DNA from: Pseudomonas paraversuta
GTDB taxonomy: Bacteria > Pseudomonadota > Gammaproteobacteria > Pseudomonadales > Pseudomonadaceae
Assembly: GCF_904063065.1 (NCBI RefSeq)
Contig: NZ_CAJFCL010000001.1
Span: forward strand, 434,001 to 498,000
Direction of reading: 5' to 3'
Length of the DNA stretch: 64,000 nt
Shown in pieces: positions 36,199 through 45,644 of the stretch. The notes below the pieces were generated by a model. That model did no database searches. It was given only the letters and a program-made list of their open reading frames with translations, and was not told the origin of the DNA. A program made the position numbers and the translations under genes. The stretch's first letter is position 1, and every line of letters begins with the position of its first letter.

Positions 36199-36224
36199 AA
36201 AAAAGCCCGTCAAATGACGGGCTT
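36199..36224 (-). terminator. Terminator after thrC
   Basis: 10-bp stem AAGCCCGTCA (36203-36212) and TGACGGGCTT (36215-36224); on the minus strand followed by six T (36199-36204 region and on). Lies about 15 bases past the thrC stop. Confidence 0.88.
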
Positions 36225-36239
36225 CAACATACGCAAGAC

Positions 36240-37649
36240 TTAGAGTGGCTTGCCGCGATTGCCATGCTGGCTGACAAAAGCTTGTACGGCTTTCAAGTCA
36301 TTGGCCAGAACGGTGTAGCGCTCTTCCCGCGCAAACAGATCAGCAAGATGCGCTGGTAGCTCAAGCGCTTTCCCGACACCGGCCTTTTCTACCGCATCAG
36401 GAAACTTGACCGGATGCGCAGTGCCCAGAATAACCATCGGAATATCCAGGCTGCGACGGCACTCACGGGCGGCCTTGACCCCGATAGCGGTATGCGGGTC
36501 CAGCACTTCGCCAGTTTCGGCAAACACCTGGGCGATGGTTTCGCAGGTTTGCTCATCATCGACTGCCAGCGAATCGAACAAACGACGCGCTTCGGTCCAG
36601 CGATCATCTTCAACGCTGAAGTTGCCGGTTTGCTTGAAGGCTTCCATCAGACCCGCAACTGCCGCGCCATTACGGCCGTGCAGATCGAACAGCAGGCGTT
36701 CGAAGTTGGAGGACACCATGATGTCCATCGACGGCGACAGGGTCGCGTGCAGGGTGTCCTTGGCGTACTGATTGCCGCTCATGAAGCGGTGCAGAATGTC
36801 GTTACGGTTGGTGGCAACGATCAACTGATTGATCGGCAAACCCATGTTGCGCGCCAGGTAGCCGGCAAAAATATCGCCGAAGTTACCGGTAGGCACCGAG
36901 AACGAAACCGAGCGGTGCGGGCCGCCCAGTTGCAGGGCTGCGTGGAAGTAGTAAACGATCTGGGCCATGATCCGCGCCCAGTTGATCGAGTTCACTGCCA
37001 CCAGGCGTGTGCCCTTGAGGAAGTCCTGATCGGCAAAGCTGGCCTTGACCATCTCCTGGCAGTCATCGAAGTTGCCTTCGATGGCGATGTTGTGGATGTT
37101 GTCGCCGAACAGCGTGGTCATCTGGCGACGCTGTACCTCGGACACCCGGTTGTTGGGGTGCAGGATAAAGATGTCGACATTTTCGCAGTGCTTGCAGCCT
37201 TCAATGGCCGCAGACCCGGTGTCTCCGGAAGTAGCGCCGACAATAACCACGCGCTCGCCACGTTTTTCCAGCACATAGTCGAGCAAGCGTCCGAGCAGTT
37301 GCAGGGCAAAGTCCTTGAACGCCAGCGTAGGACCATGGAACAGCTCCAGGACCCACTCGTTGCCATTGAGCTGGCGCAGTGGTGCTACAGCTGCGTGGGA
37401 AAACGCGCCGTAGGTCTCTTCGAGAATCTTTTTGAAATCGGCGTCAGGAATGCTGCCGGTGACAAACGGGCGCATGACCCGAAAAGCCAGTTCGTGATAC
37501 GGCAGGCCGGCCCAGGAAGCGATTTCTTCCTGGGTAAAGCGCGGCAGGTTTTCCGGTACGTACAAACCACCGTCGCTGGCCAGACCGGCCAGCAGGACAT
37601 CTTCAAAGTTCAGGGCCGGTGCCTGGCCACGGGTGCTGATATAGCGCAT
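36240..37649 (-). CDS. thrC: Threonine synthase
   Basis: PLP enzyme converting O-phosphohomoserine to threonine. 469 residues, the long gamma-proteobacterial form. N-terminal MRYISTRGQAPALNFEDVLL, PLP lysine in LAFKDFALQLLGRLLDY (about 111), phosphate-binding VGATSGDTGSAAIEG (about 138-152). It follows hom on the same strand with a 106-base gap rich in hairpins; its ribosome site may be inside one. Conserved hom-thrC pair of Pseudomonas. Confidence 0.96.
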   Translation of the reverse strand: MRYISTRGQAPALNFEDVLLAGLASDGGLYVPENLPRFTQEEIASWAGLPYHELAFRVMRPFVTGSIPDADFKKILEETYGAFSHAAVAPLRQLNGNEWVLELFHGPTLAFKDFALQLLGRLLDYVLEKRGERVVIVGATSGDTGSAAIEGCKHCENVDIFILHPNNRVSEVQRRQMTTLFGDNIHNIAIEGNFDDCQEMVKASFADQDFLKGTRLVAVNSINWARIMAQIVYYFHAALQLGGPHRSVSFSVPTGNFGDIFAGYLARNMGLPINQLIVATNRNDILHRFMSGNQYAKDTLHATLSPSMDIMVSSNFERLLFDLHGRNGAAVAGLMEAFKQTGNFSVEDDRWTEARRLFDSLAVDDEQTCETIAQVFAETGEVLDPHTAIGVKAARECRRSLDIPMVILGTAHPVKFPDAVEKAGVGKALELPAHLADLFAREERYTVLANDLKAVQAFVSQHGNRGKPL

Positions 37650-37653
37650 GGTT

Positions 37654-37670
37654 TCAAACCTTCGGTTTGA
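37654..37670 (-). promoter_or_regulatory. Hairpin covering the thrC ribosome site
   Basis: 7-bp stem TCAAACC (37654-37660) and GGTTTGA (37664-37670) with a 3-base loop. On the minus strand this puts the thrC Shine-Dalgarno GAAGG in the loop and stem, just ahead of the ATG at 37649. May limit or couple thrC translation. Confidence 0.5.
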
Positions 37671-37748
37671 GCGGCAAGCTGTCTGGCGACAAGCTGCAAG
37701 TAAAAGCGCATTGGCTTGACTTGCAGCCTGCAGCCTGGCGCTTGCCGC
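37671..37748. repeat. Two-stem inverted repeat between hom and thrC
   Basis: GCGGCAAGC (37671-37679) pairs with GCTTGCCGC (37740-37748) and GCTGCAAGT (37693-37701) with ACTTGCAGC (37719-37727), giving one long hairpin with an internal loop. It lies 8 bases past the hom stop. Confidence 0.65.
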
Positions 37749-37755
37749 TGCTTAA

Positions 37756-39060
37756 TTAAATAAGATGCTCAACGCGGATGCGAACCACCGGACCCACAAC
37801 GCCCTGCAGTGCTTCAAGCGCTGCGATCGCATCGTTCATGTGCTGCTCGAGCACACGGTGGGTCAGCAGAATCATCGGCACCAGACCGTCATGTTCTTCA
37901 ACTTCTTTCTGCATGATCGATTCGATGTTGATCCCGCGCTCCGACAAGATGCTGGCCACCTGGGCCAGTACGCCCGGATGGTCCTTGGCCTGGATGCGCA
38001 GGTAATAAGCGCTTTCGCAGGCTTCGATTGGCAGAATCGGGTGATCGGACAGCGAATCCGGCTGGAAGGCCAGGTGCGGGACGCGATTCTCGGGATCGGA
38101 GGTCATCGCACGCACCACGTCCACCAGGTCTGCCACCACCGACGAAGCGGTTGGCTCCATGCCGGCGCCGGCGCCGTAGAACAGGGTTGAGCCTGCTGCG
38201 TCACCATTGACCATGACTGCGTTCATTACACCGTTGACGTTGGCAAGCAAACGGTCAGCCGGGATCAGTGTCGGGTGCACCCGCAACTCGATACCGCTGG
38301 CAGTACTGCGTGCCACACCCAGGTGCTTGATGCGATAGCCCAGCGCCTCGGCGTAATTCACGTCAGCCGTGGTCAGCTTGGTGATGCCTTCGGTGTAGGC
38401 CTTGTCGAATTGCAGCGGGATGCCGAACGCAATCGAAGCCAGAATCGTCAATTTGTGTGCGGCGTCGATGCCTTCGACGTCAAACGTCGGATCGGCTTCG
38501 GCGTAACCCAGGGCCTGGGCTTCAGTCAGCACGTCTTCAAAGGTGCGGCCCTTCTCACGCATCTCGGTGAGGATAAAGTTGCCCGTACCGTTGATGATGC
38601 CCGCAACCCAGTTGATGCGGTTGGCCGACAGGCCTTCACGGATGGCCTTGATCACCGGAATCCCGCCAGCAACTGCCGCTTCGAACGCAACGATCACGCC
38701 CTTCTCTTGTGCCCGGGCAAAAATTTCGTTGCCGTGAACCGCAATCAGCGCCTTGTTGGCAGTAACCACGTGCTTGCCGTTTTCGATGGCCAGGAGTACG
38801 AGTTCGCGAGCGATGGTGTAACCACCAATCAGCTCGATAACGATGTCGATCTCAGGGTTGGTCGCAACAGCGAATACATCGTTGGTAATGGGGGTACCGG
38901 TAATGTCGCACTGAGGGTTTGGCGTACGCATGGCAATTTGCGCAACCTGGATACCACGCCCGGCACGGCGGGCAATCTCCTCGGCGTTACGCTTTAGTAC
39001 GTTGAAGGTGCCGCCACCGACGGTCCCGAGCCCACAGATACCTACTTTGACCGGATTCAC
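37756..39060 (-). CDS. hom: Homoserine dehydrogenase
   Basis: Reduces aspartate semialdehyde to homoserine for threonine and methionine synthesis. 434 residues: NAD(P)-binding GICGLGTVGGGTFNVL (about 8-23), catalytic region with VVTANKALIA, EGIDAAHKLTIL, and a C-terminal ACT domain (about 352-430, YYLRIQAKDHPGVLAQVA) for threonine feedback. GTG start at 39060, with GGGGAG 6 bases upstream. The leader holds two hairpins. Upstream of thrC on the same strand. Confidence 0.96.
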   Translation of the reverse strand: MNPVKVGICGLGTVGGGTFNVLKRNAEEIARRAGRGIQVAQIAMRTPNPQCDITGTPITNDVFAVATNPEIDIVIELIGGYTIARELVLLAIENGKHVVTANKALIAVHGNEIFARAQEKGVIVAFEAAVAGGIPVIKAIREGLSANRINWVAGIINGTGNFILTEMREKGRTFEDVLTEAQALGYAEADPTFDVEGIDAAHKLTILASIAFGIPLQFDKAYTEGITKLTTADVNYAEALGYRIKHLGVARSTASGIELRVHPTLIPADRLLANVNGVMNAVMVNGDAAGSTLFYGAGAGMEPTASSVVADLVDVVRAMTSDPENRVPHLAFQPDSLSDHPILPIEACESAYYLRIQAKDHPGVLAQVASILSERGINIESIMQKEVEEHDGLVPMILLTHRVLEQHMNDAIAALEALQGVVGPVVRIRVEHLI

Positions 39061-39077
39061 GCTGAACTCCCCATAAA

Positions 39078-39127
39078 ACGGCCGACTCAAGGTCGGCCGT
39101 GGAAAACAACCGTGGATTGCCACGGTT
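39078..39127 (-). promoter_or_regulatory. Two hairpins in the hom leader
   Basis: ACGGCCGAC / GTCGGCCGT (39078-39100) and AACCGTGG / CCACGGTT (39108-39127). Read on the minus strand, each is followed by TTTT, and the second lies about 10 bases before the hom Shine-Dalgarno. They may end dsbC transcripts or act as an attenuator for hom. Confidence 0.55.
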
Positions 39128-39196
39128 CTCTATTAATAGCCGGGCCACTGAACCGCCCCGCCATGATCGTCAAAGGCTTACCGTGACGATGCAGGA

Positions 39197-39928
39197 TTAT
39201 TTAACACTGAGTGCCAGCTTGCCAACCTGCGCAGCAGGCTGATAGCCCGGAATGACCTGGCCATCTGCCAAAACAATCGCCGGCGTACCATTTACACCAA
39301 TGGACTGGCCCATGGCGAACTGTTTGGCAACCGGGTTGGCGCATTTAGGCGCCTCTACCGTCTTGCCATCCGTCATCTTGTCCATGGCAGCTTTCTTGTC
39401 CGTGGAACACCAGACCGCCTGCAGTTGCTTGTCACCCGGCGAGCCAAGGCCCTGACGCGGGAAAGCAACATAGCGCACTTCAATCCCCATTTTGTTCAGC
39501 TCAGGGATTTCGGCGTGCAATTTGTGGCAGTACGGACAAGTGGTGTCGGTAAAGACCGTGATATGCGACTTGGTTTCACCGATTGCCGGGTAAACCACGG
39601 TTTCTGCCACCGGGATACCATTGATCAACTTGGCGACGCCAATGCGTTCGGCCTGCTCGGTCAGATTGACCGGCTTGCCGTCCTTGAGCTGAAACATATA
39701 GCCCTGGACGATGAACTGTCCATCGGCACTGGCATACAGCACGCGACTGCCCTTGAGTTTGACTTCGTACAGGCCGGCCATTGGGCTGGCGCTGATGCTC
39801 TCGACCGGAACATCCAGTTGCAGCGTTTCCAGGCTCTTGCGAATCGCTTGTTCGGCACCGCTATCGGCAAAAGAAAAGGTACTGACCAACGCAATGGCTG
39901 CGGCGGCAAAAATTCGGGTCACGCGCAT
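39197..39928 (-). CDS. dsbC: Thiol:disulfide isomerase DsbC
   Basis: Periplasmic isomerase that corrects wrong disulfides. 243 residues with a signal peptide (IFAAAAIALVSTFSFA). N-terminal dimerisation domain (about 25-85), then a thioredoxin domain with active site TTCPYCHKL (CxxC about 122-125) and the cis-Pro loop GVNGTPAIVL. A second cysteine pair (Cys in AVWCST and APKCANP) is the structural disulfide typical of DsbC. Start after AGGAG. Located between xerD and hom as in P. aeruginosa. Confidence 0.94.
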   Translation of the reverse strand: MRVTRIFAAAAIALVSTFSFADSGAEQAIRKSLETLQLDVPVESISASPMAGLYEVKLKGSRVLYASADGQFIVQGYMFQLKDGKPVNLTEQAERIGVAKLINGIPVAETVVYPAIGETKSHITVFTDTTCPYCHKLHAEIPELNKMGIEVRYVAFPRQGLGSPGDKQLQAVWCSTDKKAAMDKMTDGKTVEAPKCANPVAKQFAMGQSIGVNGTPAIVLADGQVIPGYQPAAQVGKLALSVK

Positions 39929-40075
39929 GGGAACTCCTGAGGGCGGACAAGCGGCCAAACCGGAAAATCACGATCTGAAAAAAAGGATTCCGGCGGCGCG
40001 CTTTATTAACCGGCAAAGCCTACCACAGTTGGCTTGCGTGGCCGACTCCAGCCGACGCAAGCATCTATAAACAGC

Positions 40076-40972
40076 TCAGCCACGGGGGTGATGAAGGGCA
40101 TGCATTTCTTGCAGGCGGGCACGCGCCACATGGGTGTAAATCTGGGTGGTGGACAGATCACTATGGCCCAGCAGCATCTGCACCACCCGCAAATCGGCAC
40201 CATGGTTGAGCAAGTGGGTCGCAAAGGCGTGACGCAAGGTGTGGGGCGACAGGGATTTGTCGATCCCGGCCACTTGAGCCTGATGCTTGATACGGTGCCA
40301 GAAGGTCTGACGGGTCATTTGCTCACCGCGCTGACTGGGGAACATGACATCGCTGGGGCGGCCGTTCAGCAGCTCATGGCGGGCATCGCGCATGTAGCGC
40401 TCAACCCAGACAATCGCCTCCTCCCCCATTGGCACCAGCCGCTCCTTGCTGCCCTTGCCCATTACCCGCAACACCCCTTGACGCAGGTTGACCTGCTCCA
40501 GAGTCAGGCTGATCAACTCGGTAACCCGCAGGCCGCAGGCATAAAGCACCTCGAGCATCGCCCGGTCACGCTGACCAATGGCCTCTGCCAGATCCGGGGC
40601 GGCGAGCAACGCCTCGACATCCGCCTCTGACAGGGACTTGGGCAGCGGCCTGCCCAATTGCGGCATATCGACCTGCAAGGTCGGATCGACTGCAATCAGC
40701 TTTTCGCGCAATAAATAGCGATAGAAGCCACGGGCTCCGGAAAGAAAACGCGCTGTGGAGCGAGGCTTGTAACCCTGCTCCAGGCGCCATGCCAAGTGAT
40801 CCAGAATCAGCTCGCGGCCGGCACCGGCCAGCTCAAGACCGCGCTCCTGCAACCAGCCATTGAATAACGCCAAATCGCTGCGATAAGCGTCACGGGTGTT
40901 GTCCGACAGCCCCTTTTCCAGCCACAGGGCATCCAGGAAACGGTCGATAAGTGGATTGTCTATAGCAGGCAT
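40076..40972 (-). CDS. xerD: Site-specific tyrosine recombinase XerD
   Basis: Partner of XerC in resolving chromosome dimers at dif. 298 residues, the standard size. N-terminal SAM-like core-binding domain (about 5-90), catalytic domain with Arg in YACGLRVTELI, HTLRHAFATHLLNHG (HxxR) and the nucleophile Tyr in STTQIYTHV. Not associated with any integron or prophage; this is the housekeeping gene, upstream of dsbC. Confidence 0.95.
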   Translation of the reverse strand: MPAIDNPLIDRFLDALWLEKGLSDNTRDAYRSDLALFNGWLQERGLELAGAGRELILDHLAWRLEQGYKPRSTARFLSGARGFYRYLLREKLIAVDPTLQVDMPQLGRPLPKSLSEADVEALLAAPDLAEAIGQRDRAMLEVLYACGLRVTELISLTLEQVNLRQGVLRVMGKGSKERLVPMGEEAIVWVERYMRDARHELLNGRPSDVMFPSQRGEQMTRQTFWHRIKHQAQVAGIDKSLSPHTLRHAFATHLLNHGADLRVVQMLLGHSDLSTTQIYTHVARARLQEMHALHHPRG

Positions 40973-41092
40973 TGGCGCTCGAAAAGCGCAGCCCGCAGGC
41001 CGCGCATAAATAAAAAGTGAACTGCAAAAGTGGCCGCTAGTCTTTCATGGCCGGCTGATGCCATAAACCACAGGTTCTCACAGGAGCCCCTT

Positions 41093-42892
41093 ATGAATGA
41101 ACAACAGATTCTGCTGGCGTTGGGAGGAATCGGCATCGCCGCCCTGGGCTCTCAGTGGCTCGCCTGGCGCCTGAAACTGCCAGCCATCCTGTTTTTGCTC
41201 CTGACCGGGATTCTCGTAGGGCCCGTTCTGGGCTGGCTTGATCCGCAAGAGCTGTTCGGCCCTCTGCTGATGCCTCTGGTTTCGCTGTCAGTGGCGCTGA
41301 TCCTGTTTGAAGGCAGCCTGACCCTGCACCTGTCCGAATGGGGCGAAATAGGCAGCGTAGTGCGCCGCCTGGTTACCATCGGGGCCCTCTCGACCTGGGC
41401 GGTGATTACCCTGGCCACGCATTGGCTGCTGGGCTTTGACTGGCTGCTGGCGCTGCTGTTCGGCACCCTGACACTGGTTACCGGGCCAACGGTGATTGTG
41501 CCCATGCTGCGCGTGGTGCGACCCAAGGCATCGATCGCCAATATCCTGCGCTGGGAAGGCATTGTCATCGACCCCATTGGCGCGTTACTGGCAGTGGTGG
41601 TGTACAGCTTCATCATTACCCGCGCTTCAGGCGAAGGCCTGAGCCACAGCCTGCTGACCTTTGGCGGAGTGATTGTGTGCGGCAGCCTGTTTGGCATCGT
41701 GGGCGGCTGGGTCATGGGGCATATCCTGCGCCGGCAATGGCTGCCCGAATACCTGCACAGCCTGGCCACACTGGCGACAGTGCTGGCCATATTCATTGCC
41801 TCCAATACGGTGATGCATGAGTCAGGACTGATGGCCGTCACGCTGATGGGCATATGGATGGCCAATATGAAGGGCGTTGATGTACGCAACATTCTGCACT
41901 TCAAGGAAAACCTGAGTATTTTCCTGATTTCGGGCCTGTTCATTTTGCTGGCGGCACGCCTGGATCTGCATGCCATGATCGCGCTGGGGCCCGTGGTGCT
42001 GGTGTTGCTGCTGATCATTCAATTCATTGCTCGCCCGCTGAACGTACTGCTATCGACTTTCGGCTCAAAACTCAACTGGCGTGAGCGCACGCTGCTGGCC
42101 TGGATCGCACCGCGGGGCATTGTTGCGGCGGCGGTGTCGGCCATTTTTGCAATTCGCCTGGATCAGGCCGGACATGAAGGGGCGCTGTTGCTGGTGCCAC
42201 TGACGTTTGCCGTGATCATTGGCACCGTTGTACTGCAGAGTGCCACCGCTCGCCCCCTGGCACGCCTGCTCAAGGTCGCCGAGCCAGCCCCCAGCGGCTT
42301 TCTGATCGTCGGCGCCAACGGTCCGGCCCGGGGCATTGGCAAAGCCCTGCAACAACTGGGCAGTCGCGTATTGCTGACCGACTCCAACTGGGAAAATATC
42401 CGCGCAGCGCGCATGGAGAACCTGCCGACCTACTTTGGCAACCCGGCCTCGCAACACGCCGAGGTGCATCTGGACCTGGTGGGCCTCGGGCACCTGCTTG
42501 CACTGTCGCCATCGGGTGAGCTCAATACCCTGGCCGCAATCCGCTTTCGCCATGAATTTGGCCCCAGGCGCCTGTATACATTGGCCAGTGGTCAGGAAAT
42601 CCGCCGTACCGACAAACATCGCGCCAGTCATGAGCATCGCGGGCAATCACTGGGCAACCCGGTCCTGACCTATACCCAACTGGCCAGTGAACTGCACAAC
42701 GGTGCCGAGATATACAGCACTCAGCTGACTGAAAACTTCACTTGGGAGGATTACCAGGCCCTGCATGGCGAGCGCGCCACACTGCTGTTTGCCCGCGACC
42801 ACAACAGTTGGGTGCATGTGGTGACGCCAGACAGCGATTTGAAGCCGGGAGCCGGCTGGACACTATTGGCCTTGATCAGGCAGGACGCCTAG
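41093..42892 (+). CDS. Na+/H+ (cation/proton) antiporter, CPA1 type
   Basis: Inner-membrane antiporter, 599 residues. About 12 membrane helices in residues 1-400 (starting QILLALGGIGIAALGSQWLA), with the NhaP-type TGP and DP motifs (LVTGPTVIVPMLR, and GIVIDPIGALLAV). Followed by a soluble C-terminal part with a TrkA-N-like Rossmann segment (SGFLIVGANGPARGIGKAL, about 398-416). The ATG at 41093 has GGAG 7 bases upstream. Diverges from xerD. Corresponds by position to PA3739. Confidence 0.9.
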   Translation: MNEQQILLALGGIGIAALGSQWLAWRLKLPAILFLLLTGILVGPVLGWLDPQELFGPLLMPLVSLSVALILFEGSLTLHLSEWGEIGSVVRRLVTIGALSTWAVITLATHWLLGFDWLLALLFGTLTLVTGPTVIVPMLRVVRPKASIANILRWEGIVIDPIGALLAVVVYSFIITRASGEGLSHSLLTFGGVIVCGSLFGIVGGWVMGHILRRQWLPEYLHSLATLATVLAIFIASNTVMHESGLMAVTLMGIWMANMKGVDVRNILHFKENLSIFLISGLFILLAARLDLHAMIALGPVVLVLLLIIQFIARPLNVLLSTFGSKLNWRERTLLAWIAPRGIVAAAVSAIFAIRLDQAGHEGALLLVPLTFAVIIGTVVLQSATARPLARLLKVAEPAPSGFLIVGANGPARGIGKALQQLGSRVLLTDSNWENIRAARMENLPTYFGNPASQHAEVHLDLVGLGHLLALSPSGELNTLAAIRFRHEFGPRRLYTLASGQEIRRTDKHRASHEHRGQSLGNPVLTYTQLASELHNGAEIYSTQLTENFTWEDYQALHGERATLLFARDHNSWVHVVTPDSDLKPGAGWTLLALIRQDA

Positions 42893-42895
42893 CCT

Positions 42896-42918
42896 GTTGG
42901 AGCCAGGCTGGCTCCAAC
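42896..42918. terminator. Hairpin between convergent antiporter and thioesterase genes
   Basis: 9-bp stem GTTGGAGCC / GGCTCCAAC around AGGCT. No clear T run follows, so termination is only likely from position. Confidence 0.5.
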
Positions 42919-42930
42919 CTGTGTTGGTTA

Positions 42931-43353
42931 TTACTCGCCTTGCCGGGCAAAGCCTGGCAATACCGGTACCGGGCGCTTGTCATCATCAATGGCGACAAAG
43001 CTGAACAGGCCCTGGATCGCCAGCTCGCGACCATCACAGCTCATGCTTTCGACATACACCTCAACCTCAACCTTGAGGCTGGTATTGCCGACTTTAACCA
43101 CACGCCCGATCAGCTCGACTATGCAGCCGGCCGCAATCGGGTGGTTGAAGTCGATCCGGTCGGTGGACACAGTCACCAGCGGCAAACGGCAGAAACGGGT
43201 CGCGGCGATAAACGAGACCTCGTCCATCCAGGCCAGTGCAGTGCCGCCGAACAAGGTGTTGTGATGATTGGTGGTGGACGGGAATACCGCTTTAGTAATA
43301 CGGGTTACGGACAATTCGGTACGACGTTGAATCTCTTGCTCACGCGAAGCCAT
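42931..43353 (-). CDS. Acyl-CoA thioesterase (hotdog fold)
   Basis: Hydrolyses acyl-CoA to free acid and CoA. 140 residues; one hotdog domain with the YciA/BFIT signature NHHNTLFGGTALAWMDEV (about 26-43, catalytic Asp in MDE) and later TSLKVEVEVYVESM. The ATG at 43353 gives MASREQE; a frame 12 codons longer is not supported. Convergent with the antiporter. Confidence 0.9.
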   Translation of the reverse strand: MASREQEIQRRTELSVTRITKAVFPSTTNHHNTLFGGTALAWMDEVSFIAATRFCRLPLVTVSTDRIDFNHPIAAGCIVELIGRVVKVGNTSLKVEVEVYVESMSCDGRELAIQGLFSFVAIDDDKRPVPVLPGFARQGE

Positions 43354-43400
43354 GATTTTACTACCTGCAACCAAACAAAAAACTGACAAATTTCAGGCAC

Positions 43401-43428
43401 AAAAAAGCAGCCCGAAGGCTGCTTTTTT
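43401..43428 (-). terminator. Terminator of the rpsP-rplS operon
   Basis: 12-bp stem AAAAAAGCAGCC (43401-43412), CGAA loop, GGCTGCTTTTTT (43417-43428). Lies about 20 bases past the rplS stop and works in the minus direction. Confidence 0.93.
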
Positions 43429-43447
43429 CTGCATCGGGAAGCTGGAC

Positions 43448-43798
43448 TTAAGCCAGTTTTTCCTTGATGCGAGCTGCTTTACCGGACAGGTCACGCAGGT
43501 AGTACAGCTTGGCTTTACGAACGTCACCGCGACGCTTGACTGCCATGCTGTCGATTTGCGGGCTGTAGGTCTGGAAAGTACGCTCTACGCCAACACCGTT
43601 GGAGATTTTACGAACAGTGAAAGCACTGTTCACGCCACGGTTACGCTTGGCAATCACTACACCTTCGAAAGCTTGCAGACGCGAACGATCGCCTTCCTTC
43701 ACTTTCACCTGAACGACAATGGTGTCGCCCGGGGCAAAAGGAGGGATCTCTTTAGTCATCTGCTCTGCTTCGAGTGCAAGGATGATTTTGTTAGTCAT
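43448..43798 (-). CDS. rplS: 50S ribosomal protein L19
   Basis: 116 residues, the standard size. [21 protein letters not shown] and [35 protein letters not shown] are L19 signatures. Last gene of rpsP-rimM-trmD-rplS, 45 bases after trmD, with a strong terminator close behind. Confidence 0.97.
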   Translation of the reverse strand: MTNKIILALEAEQMTKEIPPFAPGDTIVVQVKVKEGDRSRLQAFEGVVIAKRNRGVNSAFTVRKISNGVGVERTFQTYSPQIDSMAVKRRGDVRKAKLYYLRDLSGKAARIKEKLA

Positions 43799-43843
43799 GC
43801 TGTGCTCCTAAGGTAGATCGTCTGATCTACCATCGATACGTTG

Positions 43844-44596
43844 TTAACTATCGTCCCGCTCGCGGATATATTCCTCGAGCAGCTTCTTCTCTTCTCCAGA
43901 AAGCGAGCGGCTTTCCAGAAGATCGGCGCGTCGTTCAAAGGTCCGCCCAAGGGACTGCTGTAAACGCCAACGCCGGATATGTGCATGATTGCCACTAAGC
44001 AATACGTCGGGAACACGCTGATCCGCATACACCTCCGGTCGGGTGTAGTGCGGGCAATCCAGCAAACCATCCGTGAAGGAATCTTCCTCCGCGGAGTCCG
44101 CATGCCCTAAAGCTCCAGGCAGCAGTCGTGTAACCGCATCAATCAGAACCATCGCCGGCAGCTCGCCACCGGAAAGTACATAGTCACCAATCGACCACTC
44201 TTCATCGACATAAGCATCTATAAAACGCTCGTCAATGCCTTCATAGCGACCTGCAATGAGGATTAATGCTTCCTCATTCGCCAGTTCGCGTACCGCCGAC
44301 TGATTCAGTTGACGGCCTTGGGGCGACAGGTAAATTACCTTCGCCGCCTCTCCGGCTGCTTCTCTGGCCTGAACCAGTGCATCTTCCAGAGGCTTGATCT
44401 TCATCACCATGCCCGGACCACCGCCAAATGGGCGATCGTCCACAGTGTGATGCCGGTCCGTTGTGTAGTCACGCGGGTTCCAACAGGTGAGCTGCAACAG
44501 CCCTTGTTTCACCGCACGACTAGTGATGCCGTAGTCGCTGATGGCGGAAAACATTTCGGGAAACAAACTGATCACTTCTACGCGCAATTTAGCCAC
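43844..44596 (-). CDS. trmD: tRNA (guanine37-N1)-methyltransferase TrmD
   Basis: Methylates G37 of tRNAs, keeping the frame. 250 residues. SPOUT trefoil knot: [43 protein letters not shown] and [18 protein letters not shown]. The GTG at 44596, 2 bases beyond the rimM stop, gives the family N terminus; a frame 22 codons longer would overlap rimM. Essential, so coupling with rimM is expected. Confidence 0.95.
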   Translation of the reverse strand: MAKLRVEVISLFPEMFSAISDYGITSRAVKQGLLQLTCWNPRDYTTDRHHTVDDRPFGGGPGMVMKIKPLEDALVQAREAAGEAAKVIYLSPQGRQLNQSAVRELANEEALILIAGRYEGIDERFIDAYVDEEWSIGDYVLSGGELPAMVLIDAVTRLLPGALGHADSAEEDSFTDGLLDCPHYTRPEVYADQRVPDVLLSGNHAHIRRWRLQQSLGRTFERRADLLESRSLSGEEKKLLEEYIRERDDS

Positions 44597-44598
44597 GC

Positions 44599-45138
44599 TT
44601 AGAAGTCCGCATCCCAATCCACCTTCATCTCGCCAGCTTCCAGGTCGATGCTCAACACGCATTGCTCTGTATAGGGCAACAAGCGATCACGATCATCCAG
44701 GCTGCCTGGGCAAGGTTTGACTTCCATGACATCGTTCGAGCCAGTTTCCATCAGATCAACAACCTTGCCGAGCAATTGCCCTTCGAGGTTGGTCACTTTA
44801 AGACCCTGCAGCTGGTACCAGTAGTACTCGCCATCGGTCAGTTCAGGAAACAGGTTGCGTGGCACGCAGATCTCGAATTCGCGCAGAAGACCAGCTTCGT
44901 CACGATCATCAAGACCTTTGAGCTTCACGACCAGAAACTTGCCGTTATGAGAACGGCCACTGACCAGCTCTGCCTGTCGTACTTCATTACCGCGCCGAAG
45001 CGTCAGCTTTTTGTAGTCCAACAGGTTATCAATTGGATCCGTAAAGGAATAAACCTTCACTTCGCCGCGAACGCCATGAATTGAATAAATTTTGCCGATA
45101 ACGATCAAATCATCAGCAAGATCAGGCGTCACGCTCAT
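44599..45138 (-). CDS. rimM: Ribosome maturation factor RimM
   Basis: Assists 30S head assembly around S19 and 16S rRNA processing. 179 residues: N-terminal RimM domain ([20 protein letters not shown], about 12-31) and PRC-barrel C-terminal domain ([28 protein letters not shown]). Sits 5 bases after rpsP. Confidence 0.95.
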   Translation of the reverse strand: MSVTPDLADDLIVIGKIYSIHGVRGEVKVYSFTDPIDNLLDYKKLTLRRGNEVRQAELVSGRSHNGKFLVVKLKGLDDRDEAGLLREFEICVPRNLFPELTDGEYYWYQLQGLKVTNLEGQLLGKVVDLMETGSNDVMEVKPCPGSLDDRDRLLPYTEQCVLSIDLEAGEMKVDWDADF

Positions 45139-45143
45139 ATTGC

Positions 45144-45395
45144 TCAGGCCGCAGCCTTAGCGTTTTCTTTCACAAGCTGAGCAACGCGCTCAGACATTTG
45201 TGCACCAACACCCAACCAGTAGGCGAGGCGGTCTTCTTTAATGGAGAAACGAACTTCCTGACCACGGGCAACCGGGTTGAAGAAGCCAATTTGTTCCTTG
45301 TGGGAACCGTCACGTGGGTTACGGCTATCGGTAACGGTCAAGTGGTAAAACGGGCGCTTTTTGGAGCCGCCAAGGGCAAGACGGATTGTTAGCAT
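45144..45395 (-). CDS. rpsP: 30S ribosomal protein S16
   Basis: 83 residues. [19 protein letters not shown] then [21 protein letters not shown] is the S16 signature. First gene of the operon; preceded by a promoter at 45468-45495 and a 70-base leader. Confidence 0.97.
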   Translation of the reverse strand: MLTIRLALGGSKKRPFYHLTVTDSRNPRDGSHKEQIGFFNPVARGQEVRFSIKEDRLAYWLGVGAQMSERVAQLVKENAKAAA

Positions 45396-45467
45396 GTGAA
45401 CATCGTTCCTGTAGTCGGTGCTGCAAATCTAAATGCACAGCGGGCATAGGTGCCCGAAAGGCCGCAT

Positions 45468-45495
45468 ATTCTAAGGAATATCCGGACTTTTGCAA
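45468..45495 (-). promoter_or_regulatory. Promoter of the rpsP operon
   Basis: Minus-strand TTGCAA (45490-45495), 16-base spacer, TAGAAT (45468-45473), a good sigma-70 match 73 bases upstream of the rpsP ATG. Confidence 0.6.
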
Positions 45496-45644
45496 ATGTC
45501 TTTTTCTGGCGCCTAGTCGACATGCCATAAAGATTTGCTATAAGGCCGCCACGAATGGCGACAGGTCGGCTCCCGCACGTGCGGGTTTGCCGGGTATCTC
45601 GCATCACTGCGAGTCGCCCAAGCGCGAGCGCTCAGGCAGGTAAT

